Assembly (NCBI RefSeq): GCF_007747445.1
Contig: NZ_CP036425.1
Location: 2,526,175 to 2,590,174, forward strand
Reading direction: 5' to 3'
From: Poriferisphaera corsica
GTDB taxonomy: Bacteria; Planctomycetota; Phycisphaerae; Phycisphaerales; Phycisphaeraceae
DNA: 64,000 nt
The notes under the pieces are model-generated. The model was not told the DNA's origin, searched no databases, and worked only from the letters and a program-made list of their open reading frames with translations. Of the stretch, positions 35,735 through 45,093 are shown piece after piece. A program made the translations under genes and the position numbers. How positions within the stretch are numbered: position 1 is the stretch's first letter; every line of letters begins with the position of its first letter.

Positions 35735-36724
35735 ATGGGGCCAGATATTCTCGATCAACCAATCAGCACGTACATGCATGAACCCCAAACGGTTGTCTGT
35801 GCCAATGAAACCGTCCGCGACGCCATCCAAACACTCCGTCAATCCAAAGTCGAACAAACCATCACCTACCTCTACGTCGTAGACAACCACGAAAAAAGCC
35901 GCCTCGTCGGCGTCCTACCAACCCGTAGACTACTCCTCGCAGACTCCGACGACACCCTCCTCGGCGACATCATGCTCACAGATGTCCAACAACTCGACGA
36001 AAACACCACGATGGGCGAAGCACTCCGTATGTTTGACGCCCACAAGTACCTCGCCCTCCCAGTCATCAACCACAATGGCCGACTCCTCGGCGTCATCGAC
36101 GTCGGCGTTTTCATGGACGAAGTCGGCGACCTCGACCACATGGAACGACTCCAGGAATCATTCCAAATCATCGGTATGCGTGTTCAGCAAGTCGAGCAAG
36201 GCAACGCCCTCCGAGGCTACGCACTCCGCATGCCCTGGCTCTTCGTCAACATCGCCGGCGGCCTCATCTGTGCCGCCATCGCCACCGCATTCTCCGAAGT
36301 CCTCGACAAAGTCGTCGTCCTCGCCGCATTCATCCCCCTCGTCCTCGCCCTCAACGAATCCATCTCCATCCAATCCCTTTCCATCTCACTCCAGCAAATC
36401 GGCACCATGCGCGAAACCATACAGCGCCTGATTAGAGAATTCATCAAAGAATCCAAAACCGCCGCAATGCTCGCACTCACCAGCTGCCTCGTCGTCGGCA
36501 TCGCCTCCATCTTCTGGCCCGGCAACCACTGGCCCCCCATCGTCATCGCCTTCAGCATCCTCCTCAGCATGGTCGTCACCGCGCTCTACGGCCTGCTCAT
36601 CCCCAAACTACTTCACGCACTCAACCTCGACCCCAAAGTCGCCGCCGGCCCCGTCGTCCTCATGATGGCCGACGTCACAACCCTCATCGTCTACCTCGGC
36701 ATCGGCACAGCCATCCTCCTCTAA
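35735..36724 (+). CDS. Short MgtE-like magnesium transporter (CBS pair plus membrane domain)
   Basis: The 329-residue product starts directly with two CBS motifs (about residues 5-60 and 65-130; TYMHEPQTVVCANETVRDAI, DIMLTDVQQLDENTTMGEAL). A linking helix and a five-helix membrane domain of MgtE type follow (RMPWLFVNIAGGLICAAIAT onward). The final KVAAGPVVLMMADVTTLIVY matches the MgtE DPA-x-A-x-GP...D segment with the pore Asp. Two things are unusual. The roughly 130-residue N domain that precedes CBS in classic MgtE is missing, and the conserved GGNAGTQ-type motif after helix 2 reads LALNESISIQSLS. Mg or another divalent metal is the likely substrate. AAGGTGA precedes the ATG. Confidence 0.8.
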   Translation: MGPDILDQPISTYMHEPQTVVCANETVRDAIQTLRQSKVEQTITYLYVVDNHEKSRLVGVLPTRRLLLADSDDTLLGDIMLTDVQQLDENTTMGEALRMFDAHKYLALPVINHNGRLLGVIDVGVFMDEVGDLDHMERLQESFQIIGMRVQQVEQGNALRGYALRMPWLFVNIAGGLICAAIATAFSEVLDKVVVLAAFIPLVLALNESISIQSLSISLQQIGTMRETIQRLIREFIKESKTAAMLALTSCLVVGIASIFWPGNHWPPIVIAFSILLSMVVTALYGLLIPKLLHALNLDPKVAAGPVVLMMADVTTLIVYLGIGTAILL

Positions 36725-36744
36725 ATCCCCCCTCTAATCAAACA

Positions 36745-37617
36745 CTACAACCCCACCGACACATCCAGCACCAACGGATAAATGATCCGCATCGGGTTCT
36801 TGTAAAACGTAATCCGCATCTCCATAATCTGTGGCCGCTCCCGCAACGCAAACTCCTGCTGAGTCGTATCCAATAACGCCGTATACGCCGTCCGCGAAAC
36901 CGTAATATCCTCACCCGCCTCATTCATAAACCTGATTTCCGCAATCTCATCCGACACATCCAGCGGCACAGTCAACGCCACAACCACATCCGCACCCGTT
37001 AATGACGCCGGCCGTATTGACGCAACCCGTATCCCATACTGATTCAAATCAAAAATCGGCCCCGGCTTCAACGGCAACCCCTTAAACAATTCCTCCCTTT
37101 CACCCTCTGCAACCTTCAGCGACAGCAACGCAGTAATCTTCATCCCGCGCGCACCCTTCATCGACAACTCCCGTCCATGAAATTCCAACACCATACGCCG
37201 TCCATCTTCCGACATCCCCCCCTTCGTACGCATCACTTCCTTCAACAACATCCCAGTCATACTCCCCGCTTCACTCGCAGCATTCTTTTTCACACCAATC
37301 AGATCTTTCCCCCCTGAATCCCTGAAATCCAACAGCTTCGAGTTCTCTGGCTCAAGCTGAATTAGCTGGTACCCTTCATTCACAACCGACAACACCGCAG
37401 TCACCGTCGTACCCACTTCACCATCAACCACAACCTCATCAAATCCTAACCCCTCTGTCGATTTCACCACCGATAAACCAACCACCTCTGCCTCAAACAA
37501 TACCGGATTCGCCCGTTCATTGCCTAAATCCTCATCATCATTCTGTGCACTGATTATCAGTGGTAAGCTCACCACAATCACAAGCGACAATACAATCGGC
37601 CACTTCCGCAATTTCAT
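36745..37617 (-). CDS. Secreted protein of unknown function
   Basis: The 290-residue product has a signal peptide (LRKWPIVLSLVIVVSLPLII, cleavage after ISA). Several immunoglobulin-like or beta-sandwich stretches follow (EAEVVGLSVVKSTEGLGFDE, GTTVTAVLSVVNEGYQLIQL, ADVVVALTVPLDVSDEIAEI). The C-terminal part (RITFYKNPMRIIYPLVLDVS) is also strand-rich. No family is recognised. GAGG lies before the ATG. It converges on the MgtE-like gene with only 20 bases between the stop codons. Confidence 0.65.
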   Translation of the reverse strand: MKLRKWPIVLSLVIVVSLPLIISAQNDDEDLGNERANPVLFEAEVVGLSVVKSTEGLGFDEVVVDGEVGTTVTAVLSVVNEGYQLIQLEPENSKLLDFRDSGGKDLIGVKKNAASEAGSMTGMLLKEVMRTKGGMSEDGRRMVLEFHGRELSMKGARGMKITALLSLKVAEGEREELFKGLPLKPGPIFDLNQYGIRVASIRPASLTGADVVVALTVPLDVSDEIAEIRFMNEAGEDITVSRTAYTALLDTTQQEFALRERPQIMEMRITFYKNPMRIIYPLVLDVSVGL

Positions 37618-37734
37618 AGCAAATCCTCATTTATTTACGATCACAAACAGATCCTCATACCATCCATCGGAACAAACCCCATCTCCCCCTATTCGGACAT
37701 CACCCCACATTATTGGCCACACCCGAAAACCCAT

Positions 37735-37765
37735 AAAAAAAGCCCAGATCTTTCGACCTGAGCTT
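37735..37765 (-). terminator. Terminator after fumC
   Basis: On the minus strand an 11-bp stem (with two G-U pairs) closes a GAAA tetraloop and runs into T7, 27 bases after the fumC stop. Confidence 0.9.
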
Positions 37766-37780
37766 TAAAATTTCTATCAA

Positions 37781-37795
37781 CTAATCAACGATTAG
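37781..37795. repeat. CTAAT-N5-ATTAG stop-associated motif at the fumC end
   Basis: CTAATCAACGATTAG overlaps the fumC stop codon (37792-37794). It is identical to the motif next to the zwf stop at 31761-31775. Confidence 0.5.
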
Positions 37796-39204
37796 CTTGG
37801 GCGAGTCATCTTATCTGGATCGAGAAGTTCTGCGAGCTTCGCTGGCTCAACAAGCTTCTGCTCAGTCGCGAGCTGACGGATGGTCTTGCCTTCTTTGAAT
37901 GCCTGCTTCGCAAGAGCTGCTGCTGGGTCGTAACCGATCTCAGGTGCAAGTGAAGTACACATCATCAGTGACTGATCGATCAACTCGGTACAACGCTCTT
38001 CGTTCACTTCAAGACCCTTGAGGAGCTTGTCAACGAACACGTTGGAAACGTTAGCAAGCAGTGTAACTGACTGCAGGAACGCATCAATCATCACAGGCAT
38101 TGCAACGTTAAGCTCGAAGATCGAACCCACACCGCCGAGTGCTGAAGCGTTAACAGCTGCATCATTACCGATCACGCGGCAAGCAACCTGCATCATCGAC
38201 TCACAGATAACTGGGTTCACCTTACCAGGCATGATTGATGAGCCCGGCTGAATCGCTGGCAACGAAAGTTCAAAGATTGAACAACGTGGGCCTGAGCCGA
38301 GGTGGCGAATATCGTTTGCAATCTTCGTGAATGAAGTTGCGATTGTTTTCAGGTGACCGTGAGCAGAAACGAATGCATCCTTCGCTGCTTGCGCTTCACA
38401 GTGATCTTCTGCTTCGAGGAATTCAACACCGAGCTTAGCGGAAAGTGCGGCACAAACCTTCTTCGCAAAATCAGGGTGAGTGTTGATACCAGTACCAACA
38501 GCTGTACCACCGATTGGCATGTTCACGAGCATTTCCTTCAACGCCCATGTTGCACGATCAATACCAAGTTCTACTTGGCGAGCATAACCAGCAAAGACCT
38601 GACCCACACGAATCGGTGTCGCGTCCATCAAGTGTGTGCGGCCAATCTTCACAATCCCGTCCCATGCCTTCGCCTTGGCAGCCAACTCAGCATGAAGATA
38701 CTTCAATCCAGGAATCAAGTTTTGGCTGATTGTCAAAGCACCCGCAATATGCATACCCGTTGGGAATGTGTCGTTCGATGACTGCCCCATGTTGACATGG
38801 TCGTTCGGGTGTACAGCACCTTCTTGACCCTTAGCACCAACACCGAAGCCGAGCTTGTCGTTCGCAATATTTGCGATCACTTCGTTGCCGTTCATGTTCG
38901 TTGAGGTACCAGAACCGGTCTGATAAATGTCAACCGGGAAGTGCTCGTCATATTTACCTTCAGCAACTTCGTTCGCTGACTCGATGATCACATCAGCAAT
39001 CTTCGCATCAAGGCGGCCCAATTCTTTATTCGCCTGAGCACAAGCAGCCTTCAAGTGACCAAATGCATGGATCACGTCCGCTGGTACAGGCAAGTTAGCG
39101 ATGGGGAAGTTGTCAACAGCACGAGCCGTCGATGCACCATAAAGCGCATCCGCTGGCACCGTCATTTCGCCCATAGAATCTTTTTCAATACGTGTTTCAC
39201 TCAT
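37792..39204 (-). CDS. fumC: Fumarate hydratase class II
   Basis: FumC hydrates fumarate to malate in the citric acid cycle. The 470-residue product has the fumarase/aspartase superfamily regions: QTGSGTSTNMNGNEVIANIA, HPNDHVNMGQSSNDTFPTGM, IGRTHLMDATPIRVGQVFAG and the signature GSSIMPGKVNPVICE (catalytic Ser loop). It ends LLDPDKMTRPS. Residues match the fumarase rather than the aspartase branch. I use the ATG 39204 with AAGGTGA upstream. Confidence 0.96.
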   Translation of the reverse strand: MSETRIEKDSMGEMTVPADALYGASTARAVDNFPIANLPVPADVIHAFGHLKAACAQANKELGRLDAKIADVIIESANEVAEGKYDEHFPVDIYQTGSGTSTNMNGNEVIANIANDKLGFGVGAKGQEGAVHPNDHVNMGQSSNDTFPTGMHIAGALTISQNLIPGLKYLHAELAAKAKAWDGIVKIGRTHLMDATPIRVGQVFAGYARQVELGIDRATWALKEMLVNMPIGGTAVGTGINTHPDFAKKVCAALSAKLGVEFLEAEDHCEAQAAKDAFVSAHGHLKTIATSFTKIANDIRHLGSGPRCSIFELSLPAIQPGSSIMPGKVNPVICESMMQVACRVIGNDAAVNASALGGVGSIFELNVAMPVMIDAFLQSVTLLANVSNVFVDKLLKGLEVNEERCTELIDQSLMMCTSLAPEIGYDPAAALAKQAFKEGKTIRQLATEQKLVEPAKLAELLDPDKMTRPS

Positions 39205-39290
39205 GACTGAGATCACCTTGAATAGAGGTTTCAATAAATTTCACCACATACCACTAAAGATATCTTGGTATGTATATGGTAGGAAGGTAC

Positions 39291-39324
39291 AAAACAAGGC
39301 CCCAGAACGCAAAATTCGGGGCCT
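39291..39324 (-). terminator. Terminator after the long coiled-coil gene
   Basis: On the minus strand GAGGCCCCGAA pairs with TTC-T-GGGGCCT (one bulged base) and is followed by a T-rich run. Confidence 0.8.
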
Positions 39325-39356
39325 CGATTCATTTTCTGTAAAATTCTACGCCACAC

Positions 39357-41765
39357 TCACGCAGCCTTCTCCACCCCTTCTTCACCCGCTTTTTCCTCCC
39401 CTGACGCCGCTTCCGTCTCAGCAGACGAAACGCCCGTTTCGCAAGCCGGTTTTATCGCAGGTTTTGGCGTGTGAACAATTATCTGCTGTGAATCCTCGTC
39501 CCCGCCTTCCACCGGCACAATCCGTGCCGCCAGATCCACATCATCCAGATCCTCAATCGTCTCCGCCGCCGCCCCGCTGCTCACCTCGTCCAGTTCTTGC
39601 TCACTGCCTTGCTCAGACAAATGCAATCCCGGCTCATCACCCTCAACCTCTGGCGTCGTATGACCCATCCCCGTCAGCTTACCATGCAAGTCATGTGTCG
39701 TCGTCGCCACATCGCTACGCATCGGGCTCAAGCTCGTCTCCACCTCACACTGCAACTGATCCAACTGCTTACGCAGCAAGTTCTGTGCCTCATGCACCGC
39801 TTCCGTAATCCGTGGCTCCAACTTCGACACGCGTTCCGCAATCTGCTTCTCAATCATATTCATCAACGATTGAGCACCCTGCTGCATCTCAGATACGCGT
39901 TCACGCAACTGCTTCTCAGTCTGCTCCAATTGCTTGTTCGCCGTCGGCGTCACCGACTGCAACTTACGTGTAATGTGCTTCTCGACAAGCTCCGTCATCG
40001 CTGTGATCGACTTCTTCTGCTCCGCAAGTTTCACCTGCATACGCGTCGCCGCATGATCCGCCGCGTCATCCGCAAGCGTCTGCATACCAGCCAGCTTATT
40101 CGCAAGATTTTCCATCACCGGCGAGATCATCTTTTCGGACTGTGTTCTAAAATCTGCCGCAGCTTTCTCAATCCGATCTGCAACCTCACGATTCACTTTC
40201 ATAATCAGTGAATCAATCTCACCATTCGCCTTGCTGCTGTTCTCCGCAAGCGACTCACGGAACTTTGATTGAATCGTGTCAGTAAAGTTTTCGATCCGCT
40301 GATCTGCTTTAGCCAGTTCTTTCTTAAATGAACCTTCCAAATTTTCCAGCTTCTCACTCGCACGGCTCGTTGCCGCATCAGCCTTGTGATCAATCGTCGA
40401 TTCCAAAATCGAAACCGCCGCCGCAGCATGCTTGTCAGCCTTGCCACGCAGATCTGCCAGCTTTCCTTCCAGATCTGAAGCAAACCGCTTCTGAGTCCGT
40501 GTAAAGTGCTTATCAATTTCCTCTTGGCTATGCGTCAAAGCCTTGTCCAGCTTACCTGTCGCATCAGCTAACTGATGATTAGACTTTGTTTCGATCGCTT
40601 CACGTAGCATCGTTTCTTTCGCCGCAACAAGCTCATGCAATTCACTTGTCGTCGTCTTGATCGATTCTTCGATCGCACTCGCACGCGTATTAAAGTCGCC
40701 CGCATGCTCATCAAATTTCGCTTCAAAATGCGAATCAATCTGCTCAGTAAAGTTATCGACGATCTGCTTCGCATGATCATCAACATGATCATAAGCCGCC
40801 TGCAATTTTTCATACACCGGCATCATCAATTCTTCAGCATCCATTTTCGAACGATCAAAAATCGTATCCAGCTCAGCTTTCACCGCGTCAAACATCGGAT
40901 CCAAACGCTTCGCATAATCTTCAAACTTCGCTTCAAGACGTGCTTCTATCGGGCCCGTCAATTCTTCAACTTGCGACTTCGCCGCATCAAAAGAAGCCTC
41001 CAACAACTGGTTATAGTTGTTCAGCGACTCGCCCGTCGTCTCGGTGACAGATTCCTTCGTCTTCGCCATCTCGTCACGCAAGAACGCGACCGCCTGCTCA
41101 ATCTGAGCATCAACGTTCGCAGTCGAATCTGAAATCTCTGATTTAATATGATCCGCATGCGATTGCGCAGCCATCAGCGTTTTATTCAAGTGTGCATCAA
41201 TCCCCGCCACAGCAACGGCAACCTCAGTGTTCAACTTCTCAAGCTGATCCGTCAATTGTTCTTCCGTATCACGCAGCTGCGTAATACGGCCATCAATCCT
41301 CACATTGATCTTCTCTAATCGCGTACTCGCCTTACCCAAAGCCTTATCCGTCGAAGCGTGAATCTGCTTCGAGATCTTCGCCACATCCTCATCAATATTC
41401 TGTGCACGGTCGACCTGATTCTCAACCCGCTTCGCCATATGTGAAATGGACTGTTCCAAACGAGAAATCTGTTCCAGACGTGATTGCTCCCGCGTCTCAG
41501 ATAGCTGCAACTGTTCAAAGCGTTTATTCACCGCTTCGTCCAGTGCATTGATCCGAACCGCCAACTTCGCGGTGCTGTCCGCAACCGTATTCGGCCCAGA
41601 CGCAGCGGCTCGCGCCTCACAATCCTTCACCGTCCGGATTAGGCGAAAACGCTCTTCCCGTGCGCGTTCAAGCATTGCATTCAGCTCAGCCATCATCCCC
41701 GCCATCGCTTGCTGATCGATATTTGTTTGATTCGTCTGTCTTGCTGTGGAGTTCATCGTTGCCAC
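39357..41765 (-). CDS. Very long coiled-coil protein
   Basis: The 802-residue product is almost entirely alpha-helical coiled coil from about residue 15 to 700, with heptad-like hydrophobic spacing and many repeated elements (KLEKINVRIDGRITQL, EARLEAKFEDYAKRLDPMFD, HFEAKFDEHAGDF, ASRASEKLENLEGSF and similar). It is rich in Ala, Glu, Lys and Gln. The last 100 residues are acidic and low-complexity. There is no signal peptide or membrane helix, so it is probably a cytoplasmic filament- or scaffold-like protein. The exact family is unknown; it resembles apolipoprotein-A- or SMC-arm-like helical repeats only in composition. The start is a GTG with GGAG 7 bases upstream; an ATG three codons later is the alternative. 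Confidence 0.75.
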   Translation of the reverse strand: MATMNSTARQTNQTNIDQQAMAGMMAELNAMLERAREERFRLIRTVKDCEARAAASGPNTVADSTAKLAVRINALDEAVNKRFEQLQLSETREQSRLEQISRLEQSISHMAKRVENQVDRAQNIDEDVAKISKQIHASTDKALGKASTRLEKINVRIDGRITQLRDTEEQLTDQLEKLNTEVAVAVAGIDAHLNKTLMAAQSHADHIKSEISDSTANVDAQIEQAVAFLRDEMAKTKESVTETTGESLNNYNQLLEASFDAAKSQVEELTGPIEARLEAKFEDYAKRLDPMFDAVKAELDTIFDRSKMDAEELMMPVYEKLQAAYDHVDDHAKQIVDNFTEQIDSHFEAKFDEHAGDFNTRASAIEESIKTTTSELHELVAAKETMLREAIETKSNHQLADATGKLDKALTHSQEEIDKHFTRTQKRFASDLEGKLADLRGKADKHAAAAVSILESTIDHKADAATSRASEKLENLEGSFKKELAKADQRIENFTDTIQSKFRESLAENSSKANGEIDSLIMKVNREVADRIEKAAADFRTQSEKMISPVMENLANKLAGMQTLADDAADHAATRMQVKLAEQKKSITAMTELVEKHITRKLQSVTPTANKQLEQTEKQLRERVSEMQQGAQSLMNMIEKQIAERVSKLEPRITEAVHEAQNLLRKQLDQLQCEVETSLSPMRSDVATTTHDLHGKLTGMGHTTPEVEGDEPGLHLSEQGSEQELDEVSSGAAAETIEDLDDVDLAARIVPVEGGDEDSQQIIVHTPKPAIKPACETGVSSAETEAASGEEKAGEEGVEKAA

Positions 41766-42324
41766 GTCATCTCTCCGAGTTCGTTGATTGCTGTCTCTGA
41801 AATGTGTTGCGCCGCAGATCAATGCTCAATACAGAACACTTTTTTCCAGCATTGCAGAGCCACATCGGGAGCGCACCAGGTAAACTATTTTTCGTGGTCA
41901 GTCGCCGGATCCGAATTTTGCCGCGAGCAGCAGCAATCTCATCAGCTAGCGATCTCACCTCATCGACCTACTGGTCAACGCGGCCAACTCCACGTAAAAC
42001 GCTTATAGCGCTTCCACCGGATGTATCGTCTGTATCAACTGGGCTGATAAGCCCGTTTGTAACTTTTTCTCAACCCCATTTTTATCCGGACCTTATCCCC
42101 CTGTTACGTCCCTTTCAACTTACACATCCGCCTCTGATTCGGCGTACATCGGTTATCATCAATAATCAACACATAACAATTCCCTCAAGCCCACACGCTC
42201 TGTGTGTGGGGCACCTTGTAACCACCTCCCAACCTAGCACTTCTTCCCCACCACCTCTGCAAAGTCTGATAAACTCATGCCATCTTGAATCAGCACACAT
42301 CAACCGCTCAGGAGATTCTCCGGT
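41766..42324. other. Divergent intergenic region
   Basis: This gap of about 560 bases between the coiled-coil and antiporter genes contains a class 2 REP-like hairpin (42184-42223). A plus-strand open frame spanning it (41804-42340) has no coding character. AGGAG at 42310 serves the next gene. Confidence 0.4.
42184..42223 (-). repeat. REP-like hairpin element, class 2
   Basis: On the minus strand GGTTACAAGGTGC leads into a stem (CCCACACAC/GCGTGTGGG, one mismatch) closed by an AGA loop, followed by CTTGAGGGAATTG. The stem and both flanks match the element at 45225-45255. Confidence 0.6.
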
Positions 42325-43659
42325 TTGCATAACGCTCTAAATATTTTTGAAATCGGCGCGATCCTCATCAGCCTCGTTGCGATCCTGGCATACCTCAACG
42401 CAAAAATCCTCAAACTCCCCGCAACCATCGGCCTCATGCTCCTCGCCCTGCTCTTCTCATTCGGTCTGTTCGCCTACGAAAAATTCGGGCCCGCCGGCCA
42501 CGATCTCGAACTCTGGATCTCAAACCTCCTCAGCGCCATCGACTTCAATAAAACACTCCTGCAAGGCATGCTCGGCTACCTGCTCTTCGCGGGCGCGCTG
42601 CACGTCAATCTCGGCGACCTCAAACAACAGCGCTGGGTCATCGCCCTGCTCGCCACCGTCGGCGTCCTCACCACCACCGGCATCGTCGGCGCAGTCATGT
42701 ACTACGTCACAGGCCTCATGGGCCTTGAAATCAAATTCGTCTACTGCCTGCTCTTCGGTGCGCTCATCGCGCCAACCGATCCGATCGCGGTGCTGTCAAT
42801 CCTCAAGTCACTTGGCGCACCCAAAACACTTGAAACCAAAATCACTGGCGAATCGCTTTTCAACGACGGCGTCGGTGTTGTCGTCTTCCTCGCCATCCTC
42901 GGCTTTGCGATCCCAACCGGCGGACATGAAGTGGGCGGCAAAGAAATCGCGATTCTCTTCTTCAAAGAAACCGGCGGCGGCGCACTCTTTGGTTTACTGC
43001 TCGGTTTAGTAGGCTACGTCATGATGCGCAGCCTAGATGAATACAAAACTGAGATCCTCATCTCACTCGCAATGGTGACCGGCGGTTATGCGCTATGTAC
43101 TGCATTACATATCAGCGGACCGATCGCGATGGTGGTGGCTGGGTTGTTTATCGGGAATCATGGCCGCGCGTTTGCGATGAGCGATACGACTCGCGAGAAC
43201 CTCGATTTATTCTGGGAATTGGTTGATGAGATTCTGAATGCAGTTTTGTTCGTGCTGATCGGGATTGAAGTATTGATTGTGAAACTGACAGGGCAATACG
43301 TGTTGGCAGGTTTGATTGCGATCCCGATCGTGTTGGCTGCCCGCTTCATCAGCGTGAGCGGAACGGTGAAAGTGGTGAAAACTGTTCGTCAACGCGAGTT
43401 TACGAATCACGCGGTGAAGGTGATGACCTGGGCAGGATTGCGAGGCGGAATCTCAGTTGCGTTGGCGTTGTCGCTGCAAAACATGCTCAAAGCAAACAGC
43501 GGCGCGTTTGATCTGCGCGGCGATGCGGCAGCGGGTGATCTGATCGTCACGATGACGTATGTCGTGGTCGTGTTCTCGATTCTGGTGCAAGGTTTAACGG
43601 TGGGAGGGATGATGCGCAGGTTGGGATTGAGCAGCGGGGCGCGCACAAAAACGCATTAG
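42325..43659 (+). CDS. NhaP-type Na+/H+ antiporter (CPA1 family)
   Basis: This monovalent cation:proton antiporter of the inner membrane handles pH and sodium stress. The 444-residue product has about 12 membrane helices with the CPA1 ion site ALIAPTDPIAVLSILKSLGA (about residues 147-166) and GESLFNDGVGVVVFLAIL. It also has GPIAMVVAGLFIGNHGR and the conserved WAGLRGGISVALALSL near the C-terminus. It lacks the large cytoplasmic tail of some family members. The start is a TTG with AGGAG 10 bases upstream. Codon use changes sharply near position 42900, from C-ending to G/T-ending. Confidence 0.9.
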   Translation: MHNALNIFEIGAILISLVAILAYLNAKILKLPATIGLMLLALLFSFGLFAYEKFGPAGHDLELWISNLLSAIDFNKTLLQGMLGYLLFAGALHVNLGDLKQQRWVIALLATVGVLTTTGIVGAVMYYVTGLMGLEIKFVYCLLFGALIAPTDPIAVLSILKSLGAPKTLETKITGESLFNDGVGVVVFLAILGFAIPTGGHEVGGKEIAILFFKETGGGALFGLLLGLVGYVMMRSLDEYKTEILISLAMVTGGYALCTALHISGPIAMVVAGLFIGNHGRAFAMSDTTRENLDLFWELVDEILNAVLFVLIGIEVLIVKLTGQYVLAGLIAIPIVLAARFISVSGTVKVVKTVRQREFTNHAVKVMTWAGLRGGISVALALSLQNMLKANSGAFDLRGDAAAGDLIVTMTYVVVVFSILVQGLTVGGMMRRLGLSSGARTKTH

Positions 43660-44380
43660 TGATAGGCAGATTTAGGGTTGGAAAATGAAACTGCGGATGG
43701 ATGGTTTAGTGAAGTTGATGATTGATTATGTGAAATGGGATTTGGGGGTGCGGGTTTAAAAGATGTGAGTGAGGGTGGTGGGAAATGGCTGAGCGCGATT
43801 TGTCGCACGATTTGTGCACGGGTTGTGTTTTGATATGAAAAAATGGCTTAAAATGAAGTGGTTTTGAAGAAAAGTGACTTGGTTTGGTCGAGAAATGATT
43901 CGTTTTGCTGCTGTTTGAGGGTGTTATAGCATACGAAATGCGCGTTTGTGCGCGCGTTTTGATTCGTGTGTTTTGTTGTGTGCGGTGCATGACTGTACAA
44001 CGATGACTATCGTATGAAGCTGAAATGAGATAATGGGTATATTGCGTTGGTGGACGCATAAAAATCGTTGGCTAAAAAATAAAACATGATGTAGCGCTTT
44101 AGATGACTTGGCGATGACTTTGAGCGGTTGTATTGAGAGTCAGGCTAACTTGATGACGTTATATTCATGGACAATTCTTGGTTAATTCACCAAACATTAA
44201 AAACTCACGGATAGATTTCATTTCTATAAATCGATGAACTTATTTGGATAAGCAAGAATCAATCTTGCCTGGCGTTGCGTGTGCAACCTTGGTTTCTGAT
44301 GTAGGCAGAAACAAGCGGAAAGACTTGTGCTGAAATTGGGAACATGTCCTGTTGTTGAATGTTGTAGGAGATGAAAGCGT
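43660..44380. other. 720-base intergenic region, no gene seen
   Basis: The region is T/G-rich on the plus strand. It contains a minus-strand open frame (43706-44059) that is Ser/His/Pro-rich and looks like a chance frame. No terminator, hairpin repeat or RNA fold is convincing. The promoter of the next gene should lie at the right end, and TAGGAG near 44365 is its probable ribosome binding site. Confidence 0.4.
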
Positions 44381-45067
44381 ATGAGGAAGAGATCAATATT
44401 ATTGTGCGCCATGCTAGCTGTTGTTGGTTTAGTTGGCCCTGCGCAGGCAGATATTATTGCGGGTTTTACAGTGGATACGAGTGCGACGGGGTGGAAGCCG
44501 GGCGATTTCCCATTGGATGCTGAGTACGGATCGGGGAGTTTTACCGTTAGTCATTTCGACCAAACGTTACAATCTAACGGCGATTATTATGCGATCGATC
44601 ATTTCTCTGGCACTACTTTAAATCGTCTAGAGGGAACGGGATCTTCAAGAGGCATGTACATTCGGGGTACATCCAACGGCGCTCAAGCGATCTGGTCTGT
44701 GTCGACTGATGGGTATGAAGATATTCAGGTATCTTGGGCTCAGAAAGGTACTTCCACGGGTTTTGATAGCCGCGTAATTGAGTACTCGGCGGATGGTGGT
44801 AATCAATGGACACATGTCGAGACACAATCGGGAACGTTGAGCGGTACCTGGGCAGCATACAGTTTGGATTTAAGCAGCATTACGCAAGTAGACAATAATG
44901 CGGACTTCCAATTCCGCATTACTTATGACGGTGCTACTGCGGATACTGGAAGAAACCGCTGGGACAATTTCTTCGTGCAGGGCGCGGTTGCGGCGATTCC
45001 AGAACCTGCATCATTGATGCTGATGGGCCTTGGCTCGCTTGCGCTTGTGAGACGTAAAAAGAAGTAA
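44381..45067 (+). CDS. PEP-CTERM sorting domain protein
   Basis: The 228-residue product has a signal peptide (RSILLCAMLAVVGLVGPAQA). A beta-sandwich-like domain of about 170 residues follows (SAGGN-type loops, IQVSWAQKGTSTGFDSRVIE, YSADGGNQWTHVETQSG, FRITYDGATADTGRNRWDNF), resembling surface carbohydrate- or lectin-like domains. The tail has PEPAS, a hydrophobic segment (LMLMGLGSLALV) and RRKKK. Exosortase sorting to the surface is expected. TAGGAG precedes the ATG and a terminator follows. Confidence 0.9.
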   Translation: MRKRSILLCAMLAVVGLVGPAQADIIAGFTVDTSATGWKPGDFPLDAEYGSGSFTVSHFDQTLQSNGDYYAIDHFSGTTLNRLEGTGSSRGMYIRGTSNGAQAIWSVSTDGYEDIQVSWAQKGTSTGFDSRVIEYSADGGNQWTHVETQSGTLSGTWAAYSLDLSSITQVDNNADFQFRITYDGATADTGRNRWDNFFVQGAVAAIPEPASLMLMGLGSLALVRRKKK

Positions 45068-45093
45068 TAAAAACCAGTGAGATGTGCAGATTC

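Noticed and set aside
41804-42340. 178-codon plus-strand frame in the gap before the antiporter
   Set aside because: It overlaps the start of the coiled-coil gene and a REP-like hairpin, has no ribosome binding site and no protein-like pattern.
42700-43100. Replication origin at the skew change
   Set aside because: No dnaA, dnaN or gyrB gene and no DnaA-box cluster is seen, and a second similar change occurs at 1.3 kb.
43706-44059. 117-codon minus-strand frame in the 720-base gap
   Set aside because: Ser/His/Pro-rich composition with no domains looks like a chance frame in T/G-rich DNA.
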